From Cyrtodaria siliqua (lineage: Eukaryota > Mollusca > Bivalvia > Adapedonta > Hiatellidae): DNA of 64,000 bases. Shown piece after piece: positions 1 to 9,926 of the stretch. Below the pieces are notes generated by a model. It was not told the origin of the DNA and ran no database searches. It was given only the letters and a program-made list of their open reading frames with translations. A program made the position numbers and the translations under genes. How positions within the stretch are numbered: position 1 is the stretch's first letter; every line of letters starts with the position of its first letter. The stretch covers positions 1-64,000 of the forward strand of contig JAWPHD010011525.1 of the NCBI GenBank assembly GCA_037043455.1. Reading direction: 5' to 3'.

Positions 1-1380
1 TAAACTTTTACCTACCTTAACCCTTAGCATTTAACTGTTAACATGTAACCTACTATCAGTATATATTCAAACTAAAATGGTCAACATGCGTAAAACTGTC
101 TCAACCTTTTATATTTTAACATGAAATCTTAACCTTTAGCCTTTAACCTATAACCCGTGACATAACCCATCAACTTTATAATACCTTAATCCTTAACCTT
201 TAACTGTTAACATGTAACCTAGTATCAGTAACTGGTCAAACTAAAATGATCAACATGCGTAAAACCCTCTTACCCTACATTAAAACCTTAACTTTTTACA
301 TTTTAACATTAAACCTCAACCTTTAGCCTTTAACCTATAACCCGTGACTGTTAATCCATCAACTTTAACATACCTCAATCCTTAACCTTTAACTGTTAAT
401 ATGTAACCTAGTATCAGTAACTGGTCAAACTCAATTAGTCAACATGCATCAAACCGTCTTAACCTTACATTATAACATTAACCTTTTACATTTTAACATT
501 AAACCTTAACCCTTATCTTTTAACCTATAATCCTAGACTGTTAACTCATCAACGTTTACCTGCCTTAATCCTAAACCTTTAACTTTAAACATGTAACCTA
601 GTACCAGTAACTCGTCAAAATAAAGTGGTCTACGTGCGTAAAACCGTATTAACCTTACATTAAAACCTTAATCTTTTAGATTTTAACATTAAACCTTACC
701 CTTAGCCTGTACCCTATAATCCGTGAGAGTTAACCCATCAACTTTAACCTACCTTAACCTTTACCTGTTAACACGTATCCTAGTATCAGTATTTGGTCAA
801 ACGAAAGTGGTCAACATGCGTACATTAAAACCTTAACGTTTTACATTTTAACATTAAACCTTAACCTTTAGCCTTTAACCTATAACCCGTGACAGTTAAC
901 CCATCAACTTTAACCTACCTCAACCCTTAACCTTTAACTGTTAGCATTTAACCAAGTATCAGTAACTAGTCAAACTAAAGTGGTCAACATGCGTAAAATC
1001 GTCTTAAACTTACATTAAAACCTTAACGTTTTACATGTTAACATTAAACCTTAACCTTTAGCCTTTAATCTCTAACCCGTGACATCCGTCAACTTTAACC
1101 TACATCAACCCTTAACCTTTAACTGTTAACATGTTACCTAGTATCAGTAACTGGTCACACTCAAGCGGTCAACATGCGTAAAACCGTCTACAGCCTACAT
1201 TAAATCCTTAACCTGTTCCATTTTAACATTAAACCTTCACCTTTAGCCTTTGACCTATAACCCGTGACAGTTAACCCATCAAGTTTAGGCTACCTTAGCC
1301 CTTAAATTCTAACTGTTGGCATGTAACCTTGTATCAGTAACTGGTCAAACTAAAGAGGTCAACATGCGTAAAACCGTCTT
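1..1380. repeat. Degenerate TTAACC-rich tandem array, unit about 170-190 bp
   Basis: A landmark (TCAACATGCG and close variants) recurs near 81, 250, 439, 629, 811, 984, 1169 and 1359, giving eight units of 169-190 bp. Inside each unit short blocks such as CCTTAACC, TTTAACCT and TTAACATG repeat, so the array is built from a degenerate TTAACC-like hexamer organised into a longer unit. It contains no coding sequence and is cut off by the window start. The right edge is abrupt: an RT fragment begins at 1381. The hexamer resembles, but is not, the CCCTAA telomere repeat. Confidence 0.9.
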
Positions 1381-2094
1381 AATGACACCTCTCGGTATCT
1401 GGATGATATACTGAACATTGACAACCCTTTCTTTCCAACTATGGTTGATAATATTTATCCTAAAGAACTTCACCTAAATAAAGCTAATATAGCTGATAAT
1501 AACGCTTCTTTTCTTCATTTAGATCTCTCGATTGAAAATGGTGAAATAATTAGCAAAATCTATGACAAGAGAGATGATTTTAATTTTGACGTTGTTAATT
1601 ACCCCCACTTGGATGGGGACGTTCCCCGAGCAACTTCTTATGGGGTGTATGTGTCTCAACTTATTCGTTTTTCAAGAGCTTGTACTCGAGTTGAGGACTT
1701 TAATATTCGTAATCTTTGTATAACTAAAAAGCTACTCAATCAGGGTTACCGTTACCATAAACTTCGTAAAACCGTTGCAAAATTGTATTATCGTAACCCT
1801 GATCTTCTTTCCAAATATAAAAGTAATTTAAGGACTCTTCTGCGACAAGGACTATCACAACCTGACTTCTATGGTGATGTGATTTATAAAATTCGTAAGA
1901 TTCTTGGTCATGATCACTTTCATACTCTCTTTGTTATACTTGTTAAAAAGTTTATCAAAAGAGGTTATGACCCTATCATTTTGCAACGTACTGCATGCTT
2001 GGTGGTTGACCCTTTTACAGTTCGCCACTATGCTTTCCTCTTTAATTGTACGATGATCGGACAGGCTGTGGACCCTATGATGACGCCTACCTAA
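1381..2094 (+). pseudogene. Family A reverse transcriptase, C-terminal fragment
   Basis: The open frame from 1441 gives 217 residues; homologous sequence starts at 1381 with the codons for the SRYLDDILNID region. It includes the family's thumb-like region (KIYDKRDDF, YPHLDGDVPRATSYGVY, GYRYHKLRKT) and ends with DPMMTPT and a stop, as in other copies. The palm with PKLHK, YDFSTLYTTLP and GIPMGTNCAPLVAD is absent because of 5' truncation. Compared with the 412-codon copy at 35360 this is about the last half, intact but unable to act alone. Confidence 0.85.
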
Positions 2095-2230
2095 AGCCCA
2101 TTGGGACGGTGGCGTTTGAGGTTTGTCTATGATCTTTCCTGTCATGCCCTTAATGGTTTATTCTCTTGTTGCTCTGGCTTCTGCCAAGTCATTGAGTACC
2201 TTCATTGTGGCTTTCTAGGCTAAGGTTTTT

Positions 2231-2259
2231 AGCTCTACTGGCCGAAGGCCAGTAGAGCT
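2231..2259. other. Perfect 13-bp-stem hairpin
   Basis: AGCTCTACTGGCC and its exact reverse complement are separated by GAA. The hairpin sits at the left end of the inserted tandem-repeat element and is followed by a GTCCGTC-rich tract. A strong terminal hairpin fits a Helitron/Helentron-type end or a terminal inverted repeat, but a diagnostic CTRR terminus was not seen. Confidence 0.9.
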
Positions 2260-2275
2260 TATGTGATGCCGAGTT

Positions 2276-2320
2276 GTCCGTCGTCCGTCCTTCGTCCGTC
2301 GTCCGTCGTCCGTCGTCGGA
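2276..2320. repeat. GTCCGTC-type microsatellite
   Basis: About 45 bp of imperfect (GTCCGTC/CGTCGTC) repeats immediately follow the terminal hairpin of the inserted element and precede its first 165-bp unit. Confidence 0.9.
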
Positions 2321-2332
2321 GTTAACTTTTGG

Positions 2333-3545
2333 CTCGTTAAGACGATAGGGCCTTCATTTATAATCTGATCTTTACCAAACTTTAATAGGTTGTTAATATC
2401 AATGAAAGCTCAGACGAGTTCGAAATAAGCCAGATCGGACAAGTAACAGCGGAGTTATGGCCCTTGATTTAGTTAAAAATGCTATATTGCTATATTTTGC
2501 CTCGTTAAGACGATAGGGCCTTCATTTTTCATCCTATCTTTACCAAACTTTAATAGGTTGTTAATATCAATAAAAGCTCGGACAAGTTTGAAAACCAGCC
2601 ATATCGGACAAGTAACAGCAGAGTTATGGTCCTTGATTTAGTTAAAAATGCTATATTGTTATATTTTGCCTCGTTAAGACGATAGGGCCTTCGTTTTTCA
2701 TCCTATCTTTACCAAACTTTAATAGGTTGTTAATATCAATAAACGCTCGGACGAGTTTGAAAACAAGCCAGATCGGACAAGTAACAACGGAGTTATGGCC
2801 CTTGACTTAGTTAAAAATGCTATATTGCTATATTTTGCCTCGTTAAGACGATAGGGCCTTCATTTTTCATCCTATCTTTACCAAACTTTACCACATTGTT
2901 AATATCAATAAAAGCTCGGATAAGTTCGAAAACCGGCTATATCGGACTAGTAACAGCGGAGTTATGGTCCTTGATTTATTTAAAACTGCTATATTTTGCA
3001 TCGTTAAGACGATAGAGGCTTCATTGTTCATTCGATCTTTACCAATCTTTATCAGATTGTTAATGTTATTAAAAGCTCAAACAATTTCGAAAACCAGCTA
3101 TATCAAACCAGTAACAGCGGAGTTATGGCCCTTGATTTAGTTAAAAATGCTATATTTTGCCTCGTTAAGACGATAGAGGCTTTATTGTTCATCCGATCTT
3201 TACCAAACTTTATCAGATTGTTAATACCAATGAAAGCTCCGAAAATTTTGAAAACCAGCCATATCGGACTAGTAACAACGGAGTTATGGCCCTTGATTTA
3301 GTTAAAAATCCTATATTTTGCTTCGTTAAGACGATAGGGGCTTCATTGTTCATCCAATCTTTACCAAATTTTATCAGTTTGGTAATGTCGTTAAAAGCTC
3401 GAACAAGTTCGAAAACCATTCATATCGGACTAGTAACAGCGGAGTTATGGCCCTTGATTTAGTTCAACATGCTATATTTTGCCTCGTTAAGACGATAGGG
3501 CCTTCATTTTTCATCCGATCTTTGCCAAACTTTAGCAGATTTTAT
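2333..3545. repeat. Tandem array, eight units of 161-169 bp, with a ninth displaced unit
   Basis: The landmark YTCGTTAAGACGATAG occurs at 2333, 2501, 2670, 2839, 3000, 3161, 3322 and 3483. The spacing drops from 168-169 to 161 bp after the fourth interval because a duplicated TATATTGC block is lost. A ninth, diverged unit (landmark 3795) lies at about 3720-3880 beyond a T-rich tract. Units contain fragments such as GTAACAGCGGAGTTATGGC. Short ORFs across them are by-products of the repeat. Confidence 0.92.
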
Positions 3546-3619
3546 GACTTTCTTTTTTATATAATTATTATTTTTATTTATTTTTTTATTGATTTCATTG
3601 TTTTATTTTTTTCATATTT

Positions 3620-3651
<32 letters not shown>

Positions 3652-3718
3652 TTTTATTTTTTTTTTATTTTATTTTTTATTTATTTGTTCATTTTTTTTT
3701 TTTTTTTTTTATCAACTT
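3546..3718. repeat. T-rich low-complexity tract with (TA)n
   Basis: Mostly T and A, with an alternating TA run near 3625-3650 and a long T run near 3692-3712. It splits the ninth 165-bp unit from the main array. The apparent 127-residue frame across it, rich in Phe, Ile and Tyr, is compositional and not a gene. Confidence 0.9.
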
Positions 3719-4129
3719 AGCTCTATGTTGGACCAGTTGGACCAGTAACAGAGGAGTTACGGCTCTTGATTTAGTTAAAAATGCTATATTTTGCCTCGTT
3801 AATACAGTGGGGCCTTCATTTTTCATCTGATCTTTACCAAACTTTACCAGATTCTTTAGTTATGGCCCTTGATTTAGTTAAAAAGTTGTTTTTTGCCCGA
3901 AACTTTCAAAAAAAACGTAAATGGCAGTAGAGCGTCCACAGTCCCTCTTGGGCCTCTTGTTTTGTATTATATTTACACGAGCATATTTGTGTTTTACTTA
4001 TTGAGGACTTTAATATTGATGCTGCCTTGTTGGTTAGAGATTGGATCATGGCGGGGATTTCTTTATTTACACTGTCCAGTTTTAATGGGATGACAGTAGG
4101 GTAAGTGTGAGATTTGGTGCACCCTAGAA

Positions 4130-4732
4130 TTCCTGCATGCAAAACTTCCAACAATATAATTATTGTCTGACGATTACATTATATCAATACTTTGAATGCA
4201 GAGCTAACGCGCACTTCTGCTTATCTAACTACACCTCTGCTGGAGACGGACCTTGTTTCCCAGCATCGCCACTGCAGATCCCTTTGGAGGGGTAGGCAGA
4301 GGGGTAGAATCCTCCCAAATTCATGTTCATTTTATCATTTTTTGTTCATGTTTATTAAAGGTCTTCATCAAGATCCCTGCATTGTTTCTGATACCATCTC
4401 GCTCACATCAAAAGAGCAGTGGCAGAAAAACAATAAACGTGGCTCCAGCGTAAATGGAGACTCTACGATAGAATTTGCAGCAACTCTGCAGTTCAGGGTT
4501 AGAAGATTCTAGGCCCATTTTCCATATTTTATCTCGATGTACATGAAGGATGAGCCTGGCATGTTCATGCCTGGTAGGCGCCATATAAACTTTCATGTGT
4601 TGGTACGCCTTAAAACCCAATTCAATTCAATTTGTTTCCCAGCATGTGACTTTTATGGAGACTATGAAGGTTTCTGTAAATAGTAAGCAGACGAAGCTCC
4701 CTACAATAAAACTCCGCAAATTTTCATATAAA
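4130..4732. other. No gene seen; possible SINE-like stretch
   Basis: No conserved protein motif is visible. The segment 4245-4625 ends in a short repeat AATTCAATTCAATT, the kind of simple tail seen on some SINEs, and has GC-richer patches, but no A/B boxes were recognised. Short open frames here have no support. Confidence 0.4.
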
Positions 4733-5975
4733 ATGATATATAGGGTCCTATAGAAACCACAGCGTCCGAACGCAATGGCATCGTAGGTCCGCACTGCACT
4801 GCAAACAAGGACTAGAAACTACAATGAAAGAGACAAAAAACAACAGAAAGGGTGGTGAAGACAGGGTTACCGACTTGGAACGGTCAGTAGGCAATAACGT
4901 CTACTGGTTAGCTTGAATCGATTTTATATGCGCACAATCCTCGCTATTATCCTGCCTTCAGCGCCCAAATAGACAAGACAGTGTAAACAAAACTACATCC
5001 CATCAAAAGGAATTCTCTAACAATAAAGTCCACATCCGGAGAAACTAACTAAAGATACACATACAAAATAATAAACATCTCAGGATGTATCCAGAATCGT
5101 ACTGACAACCATAGTAGTTGCAGCTAAAGAGAAAACCAATCTAGGGTACGACCAGAAAACCCGAGGGACGAAAGCTCATGCACCCACCTCCCTTAATTGG
5201 GGTTTCAGTAGGTACAATCAGAGAGTCCCAAGAAGTAGTCCAGTCATCGCACAAGTGAAAAGTGAAGCGTAATGACTGACTGTAGGGGGGTCAATCACTA
5301 ATCATGCTGTGCGCTGTAATACCAAAGGGTTATATCCTTTTCTGCCGAACTTCCTGATTAAATTTGTAAAGCGGTCAGGAAACACGTCCGACCCCTTTAA
5401 CTTACGAAGTATATAGACCACATCTCCATAAAATGAGGGTTGTGATATGCCTAGTCGCAGAAGTCTTTTAAGGTTGGTGTTGTAATTTTCCAGCAGGCCC
5501 TCGTTGTGGTGGTAGAATTTAGAGAAAGATCTACGTAGTTTGTGATAACGAAAACCCTGCTGAAGAAGTTTACTTGTAATAACTTGATTTCGATCATTGA
5601 AGTCTATAACATCATTACACGCTCTAGCAAATCGAATGAGCTGGGAGATATACACCCCATATGAGTTAGCACGAGGTACATCTCCATCCAGGTGTGGATA
5701 GTTAACGATGTTAAAATTGAAATCATCTCTCTTATCATAGATTTTAGTATGAATACAATCATTTGAAATCGAGAGATGAAGATCGAGAAATGATGCTACA
5801 TTATCCGAACTGTTGGCTTTATTCAACGTGAGCTCTGTTGGATAAATGTTAGTAACCATATGCAAAAAACGGATTATCAATATTGAGTATGTCATCAAGA
5901 TACCGAGAAGTATTATTAAAGGCATCACAAATTTCACCCTGGCTAGCAGGTGACAAACTCAGACACGTTGTATCG
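4733..5975 (-). mobile_element. Family B Penelope-type retroelement, 5'-truncated
   Basis: Read on the minus strand, the copy enters just upstream of the YLDDIL motif (near 5975), codes for the RT C-terminus (to 5302), and continues through about 570 bp of 3' UTR to a terminus near 4733 (TGATATATAGGGTCC on the plus strand). The same 3' UTR recurs at 21662-22187 and 22676-22985. The UTR core TTGGAACGGTCAGT near 4876 is shared with family A. It is head-to-head with the family B copy starting near 6045. Confidence 0.75.
5302..5937 (-). pseudogene. Family B reverse transcriptase C-terminus
   Basis: From about residue 28 the frame matches family A's thumb and C-terminal region (TNIYPTELTLNKAN, KIYDKRDDFNFN, YPHLDGDVPRANSYGVYISQ, GFRYHKLRRS). 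The first 27 residues are a shifted reading of the SRYLDDILNID segment, so a small indel lies near 5855-5870. The frame ends at TGA where most sister copies have a Cys codon after LQRTA. Enzymatically dead through truncation and frameshift. Confidence 0.8.
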
Positions 5976-6044
5976 CTTATTTAAGTTCATGTACCACGAC
6001 TAATATATCAAAACTATTGACTTCCTGACTTTCCGCGATTAAAG

Positions 6045-7598
6045 AGCATATAATAAAATATTGCGGAAAGGCCTTTGAAAACTCGGAATCAATCTGTTTT
6101 GGTCTATCAAAAACTCGGGAGAAGTCCTTGACAAACTACGGTGTGATCATTTTCATGCCTCTTCTCTTAGCACCTACGACCTTTCCACACAGGATACTAC
6201 TATACCACATAATCATATTAAAGAGAAATTGCTTCAGTTTATTCAGAAGACATTAGCTAGAAAAGGTACAACTATTCTAGCTTGTAATAAAATAAGGGCT
6301 TTCTTTACTTTTCTGAAAAAGGCCCCTATTGATAATTATATTTTGTGGACTTGTGCTGATGTTTGTAGAGCCTTATCTTTTCTTCTCGATAACATCTATA
6401 TAAGATACGGTAAAACTATTTACCGCCAGTTTGTTGGTATTCCTATGGGTACTTACTGTGCGCCACTTGTTGCAGATTTGTTTTTGTACTGCTATTAAAG
6501 AGATTTTATGCTGAGTTTGTGACCTGCTAGCCAAGGTAAAGTTATTGATGCATTTAATAATACATCTCGGTATCTTGATGTTATACTCAATATTGATAAT
6601 CCGTTCTTTAATCGTATGGTTACTAACATGTATCCACCAGAGCTCACGTTGAATAAAGCCAACAGTTCGGATATAAAAGCAGAATTTCTCGATCTTCATT
6701 TCTCGATTTCTAATGATTTTATACATACTAAAATCTATGATAAGAGAGATGACTTCAATTTTAACATGTACCCCATTCTACATCATATGGGCTTTATATC
6801 TCCCAGCTCATTCGATTTGCTAGAGCTTGTAATGATTTTACACACTTTAATTATCGAAATCAAGTTATTACAAGTAAACTTCTTCAGCAGGGTTTTCGTT
6901 ATCACAAACAACGTAGATCTTTCTCAAAATTATATCGCCGCAACGACAGCCTGTTGGGAAAGTACAACACCAACATTAAAACACTTCTGCAACTAGGAAT
7001 ATCGCAACCTTTATTTTATGGAGATGTGGTCTATAAACTTCGAAAATTAAAGGGGTTTGACGGGTTTCCTGACTGCTTTACAAATTTAATCAGGAAGTTC
7101 GTCAGAAAAGGATATGACACTTTAGTATTACAGCGCACTGCATGTTTAGAGATTGACCATCTACAGTCAGTTATTACGCTTCACGTTTCCCTTGTGCGAT
7201 GACTGGACAACCTCTTGGGACTCTATGATTGCACCTACTGAAACCACGACTAAGGGAGGCGAGTGCATGGGCTTTCGTCCCTTTGCTTTTCTGGTCATCC
7301 CCTAAATTGGTTTTCTCTTCAGCTACAACTGCTGTGGTTGTACAGTACGATTATGGATATATCGTGAGATGTTTTTATTTTGTATTTTATATAGCTTTAC
7401 AACAACATCTTAATGTTTCTTTAGTTAGTTTCTCCGGATGTGGACTTTATTTTTAGAGAATTTCTTTTGATGAGATATAGTTTTGTTTACACTGTCTTGT
7501 CTATTTGGGCGCCGAAGACAGGATAATAGCGAGGATTGCGTACCCATAATTAAATCGATTCAAGCTAACCTGTATGCCTTATTGCCTACTGACCGTTC
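6045..7598 (+). mobile_element. Family B Penelope-type retroelement, plus-strand copy
   Basis: Homology to the RT gene starts near 6050 in the segment equivalent to YCDK..ENSGINLFWSIKNSG of family A and continues to about 7200, followed by about 390 bp of 3' UTR. The copy stops inside the shared 3' UTR core (GACCGTTC at 7589-7596), where a minus-strand family A 3' end is attached. Only about 70 bp separate its 5' edge from the 5' edge of the minus-strand family B copy. Confidence 0.75.
6058..7202 (+). pseudogene. Family B reverse transcriptase, several frame breaks
   Basis: RT sequence lies in at least four pieces: an upstream piece in changed frame (6058-6228), then 6229-6498 with VRYG-like and GIPMGTYCAPLVADLF motifs, 6616-6996 with the MYPPELTLNKAN region, and 6954-7202 with the C-terminus. 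Near 6571 the catalytic YLDD box reads YLDV, so one metal-binding Asp is lost. An internal stop follows the LFLYCY segment, and a deletion and frameshift lie around 6770-6960. A decayed, inactive copy. Confidence 0.8.
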
Positions 7599-7944
7599 GA
7601 AAAAATATATAAAAATTGAACAGAAAAAGTAGCATTCAAGGACGACAGTCAGCCAAACACAAACAAAGAAAACCTTTTCTAAGAAAAGATGAATAAAATA
7701 TCAAATAAGACAATCACAAACACAAAAGGGTTGACAATAGGACTACCACCTTGGAACGGTCAGTGGCAAAAACGGCCGCTGGGGGTTTAAACCTGGTTTT
7801 AGGGTGCACAAAACCTCACACTTACCCTACTGTAATCCCCATACAAACGGGACAATGTAAATAAAAAATTCCCCGCCATGTACTATTCTCTAACCAACAA
7901 GGCAGCATTAATAGGCAATATAAGTAAAACACAAATATGCTGGT
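7599..7944 (-). mobile_element. Family A 3' UTR fragment
   Basis: About 345 bp matching the family A 3' UTR in minus orientation, from the terminal TTTTTATAT-type end near 7600, through the CTTGGAACGGTCAGTGGC core (7751) and the GGTGCAC...CCTCACACTTACCCTAC segment, to near 7944. It contains no coding sequence. It abuts, tail to tail, the broken 3' end of the plus-strand family B copy. Confidence 0.75.
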
Positions 7945-8020
7945 GATATATCCTACTCTCGATACCCAAAACTTTTCCTAGAAATAACTCATTAAAAACA
8001 ATTAATGCATAACGCCAGAA

Positions 8021-8345
8021 GTTGCGTGGCCGAGGCGTTAGCATATTCGTCTCTCGTGTCGAAGGTCCCGGGTTCGATTCCCGGTGCGGTCACATCCCGG
8101 ATTTTTCTGACGCACTCCCGCAGTACCTGTCTTGGGCAAGGTACTGTGGTAGTATGCCATCATTAGCATTATGCTTCGGGGAAGATGTAAAACCGTAGAT
8201 CCTGTGTGCAGGGAGAGCAATACCCTGATCACGTTAAAGATCTCGCCGAACTTCTGTGTTAATCAGAAATTTACGCCCGTAAACCTTCCTCGGAAACGGG
8301 GCTGCTCATAATACTCGAAAGAGTGTGTAGCAGTATATATAGATA
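8021..8345 (+). mobile_element. tRNA-derived SINE
   Basis: The head (8021-8092) has a box A-like TGGCCGAGGCGTTA (8027-8040) and a box B GGTTCGATTCC (8071-8081), spaced as in an internal RNA polymerase III promoter. The following body includes CTGTGTGCAGGGAGAG and CCCTGATCACGTTAAAG, a module known from invertebrate SINEs. Read on the minus strand, the box region gives the TGNRTRDLR peptide often mistaken for a gene. It probably descends from a class II (Ser/Leu-type) tRNA; that detail is inference. Confidence 0.8.
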
Positions 8346-8451
8346 GAAATGTCGAAGCATGCGGCCATTTTCACAATCAGAATCATTGATTCAGCTGCTT
8401 TTTTCGTTGTACTGGCCAAACTGGTGCGATCTCAGATAACATGAATAAAAA

Positions 8452-8499
8452 AAAGGATAAAAATATCGGACAGGGAAAGCAGCATTCAAGGACGACAGT
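8452..8499 (-). mobile_element. Extreme 3' terminus of family A, 48 bp
   Basis: AAAGGATAAAAATATCGG and the following GCAGCATTCAAGGACGACAGT match the last 48 bp of the family A 3' end. This is a very short, 5'-truncated insertion, similar in type to those at 28875 and 63489. Confidence 0.75.
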
Positions 8500-9371
8500 T
8501 CATTTAATAATACTTAATATTGTGCAAAACTTAAATTTTGAATGCCAATGAATAGTTCTTATGGCTTAATTTGTACTTACCGCTTCTTATTAGACAACGT
8601 TTATCGATTCAAATGTCGAAGTTTATGACAGTTATTTCTTCCGCCTCCGTGACGATAAACAGAGAGTATATCCGGAAAAATATCTGACATCACCACAATG
8701 GTTAATCCTGATTGGCCAAAAGTATATAAATGTATAAAAAATCGTGAGAATTTTGTGGTCGGTCGAATTTTGCATTTTGTAGTGACCCAATAACTCTGTT
8801 TTACAACACACGTTCATTTGATTTATTTTCAGTTGAAGCTTGTATTTATACCAACAATGATATTGGGCTTTCAAGTAATTGGGTCTATGTCCCAGTAATA
8901 AACAAACGTCCTAACAATCAAGATGCGACCCAATAAGTCGAGTCTTAAAATCATTATTGTCCCAATAAATCGTCAAGTTTTAAACTATATATACATATAT
9001 ACATATATAGATGGGGAAAAAAACATTTATACAGTGCTACAGTTTATAAAACCCCAGCGCTTTCGGCATTCGGTTTGCATAAACTGTAGCACTGTATAAA
9101 TGTTTTTTTCCCCATCTCTTAATTTATTCCAACATTTTCGTATCCCCTCGGGGATCTAGTGCTTTTTGAAAGGTATTTTGTAGATGTATGAATTTTCTCA
9201 CCCTCATAAATACATATATAGATATATATATATATATATATATATTTCAGTTTTAAGATTCTAAACAGGGAACATTACCTCACATCATATTAACCCGAGC
9301 CGTTAGGCGAGGGGGAATATATTTTTTTGGTTTGGAATATCGGCCCAATGTTCGCTGACAAGAATCCTAAT
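8500..9371. other. No gene; microsatellites and one perfect inverted repeat
   Basis: ATAC/TATA-rich microsatellites occur at about 8985-9008 and 9207-9246. The inverted repeat at 9009-9117 is listed separately. No coding signal was recognised. Confidence 0.6.
9009..9117. repeat. Perfect 39-bp inverted repeat with 31-nt loop
   Basis: 9009-9047 and 9079-9117 are exact reverse complements; the arms contain a run of 7 A and TTTATACAGTGCTACAG. The loop, rich in C and G, reads AACCCCAGCGCTTTCGGC at its centre. Complete arm identity implies a recent origin or gene conversion. It may be the terminal hairpin of a retroelement or a small foldback unit; the family is unknown. Confidence 0.95.
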
Positions 9372-9926
9372 CACGCCTACCAAACCCTCTCTTGGAGCTG
9401 GCGTCTGCACCAAGAGAGGAGTATCCACAACCTCACCTGAATCCCCCACTGACCAATGGTTAATTATGTATCAATGAACGTCGGAGTGTCAAACAAACAC
9501 AACAAAAACTCCTTCTTAATTCTACAGCTCTCTTGCAGCACCGCTCACTCTCTTGCAGCACTGATTAGGACAGCATTTGTATTAAATCGACTAAGATCAA
9601 ATATTTGTGTAAGTTCCTTTGATTCATACTAACCCTATGTTTTATGATAACATATGTGATAAAGAGCATTTTGTTAAAAGAAAAAAACACACTTTTAATT
9701 AAACTTTTAATTGCATGGACTTTACTTGATTACCCGTCGTCGCGAAACGTAAAATCTCAAAAATTACTGGACTTTCAGTTAACAAATTTGGTGTGGATTT
9801 AAAATAAATTCGCTATTAAACCTGGCAACATAGCTGTTTTGCATAATATAACGGCTCCTCTTGGCAGCAACGCATACTCCTCTCTTGGTGCAGACGCCAG
9901 CACCAAGAGAGCGTTTGGTAGGCGTG
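9372..9926. mobile_element. MITE-like element with about 54-bp terminal inverted repeats
   Basis: The left arm 9372-9426 (CACGCCTACCAAAC... to GTATCC) and the right arm 9873-9926 are near-identical reverse complements, with about two mismatches by eye. Each arm contains a smaller palindrome in which CTCTCTTGGTGC pairs with GCACCAAGAGAG, perfect in the right arm. The 445-bp interior shows no ORF of note. Size and structure fit a non-autonomous DNA transposon. Confidence 0.75.

Larger units (their letters stand above)
2223..3957. mobile_element. Tandem-repeat-bearing element inserted in a family A 3' UTR (pearl/Helentron-like layout)
   Basis: This 1.7 kb block interrupts a family A 3' UTR whose halves flank it. 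Its left end has a perfect hairpin beginning GCTCTACTGG, and its right end (about 3926-3935) carries CAGTAGAGC, the inverse, so the ends form short inverted repeats. Between them lie a GTCCGTC microsatellite, eight 161-169 bp repeats, a T-rich tract and one more repeat unit. There is no ORF with recognisable function, so it is non-autonomous. The layout recalls the bivalve pearl elements; that family assignment is inference. Confidence 0.65.
1381..4129 (+). mobile_element. Family A Penelope-type retroelement, 5'-truncated, split by an insertion
   Basis: The copy begins inside the RT gene just before the RYLDDIL motif (1381), runs through the C-terminal coding part (to 2094) and about 130 bp of 3' UTR, stops at 2222, and resumes at 3958-4129 with the next part of the same 3' UTR. 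Continuity is seen by comparison with the uninterrupted copies at 36599-37195 and 58713-59215. The last part of the 3' UTR is missing. The family is called Penelope-like from its RT motifs (see 35360-36598); no GIY-YIG endonuclease is visible in any copy here. Confidence 0.75.

Noticed and set aside
1855..2145. Minus-strand frame (and counterparts at 36503, 56442 and 57076) opposite the RT gene
   Set aside because: Shadow frames antisense to the family A RT C-terminus; conserved only because the RT is.
3447..3830. 127-residue membrane protein-like frame rich in Phe and Ile
   Set aside because: It spans a T-rich microsatellite between two 165-bp repeat units; hydrophobicity follows base composition.
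8021..8092. Functional tRNA gene
   Set aside because: Boxes A and B are present, but the acceptor stem is not convincing and the sequence continues into a SINE body.
8038..8232. Minus-strand frame containing TGNRTRDLR as a conserved protein
   Set aside because: This is the antisense translation of the SINE box B region.
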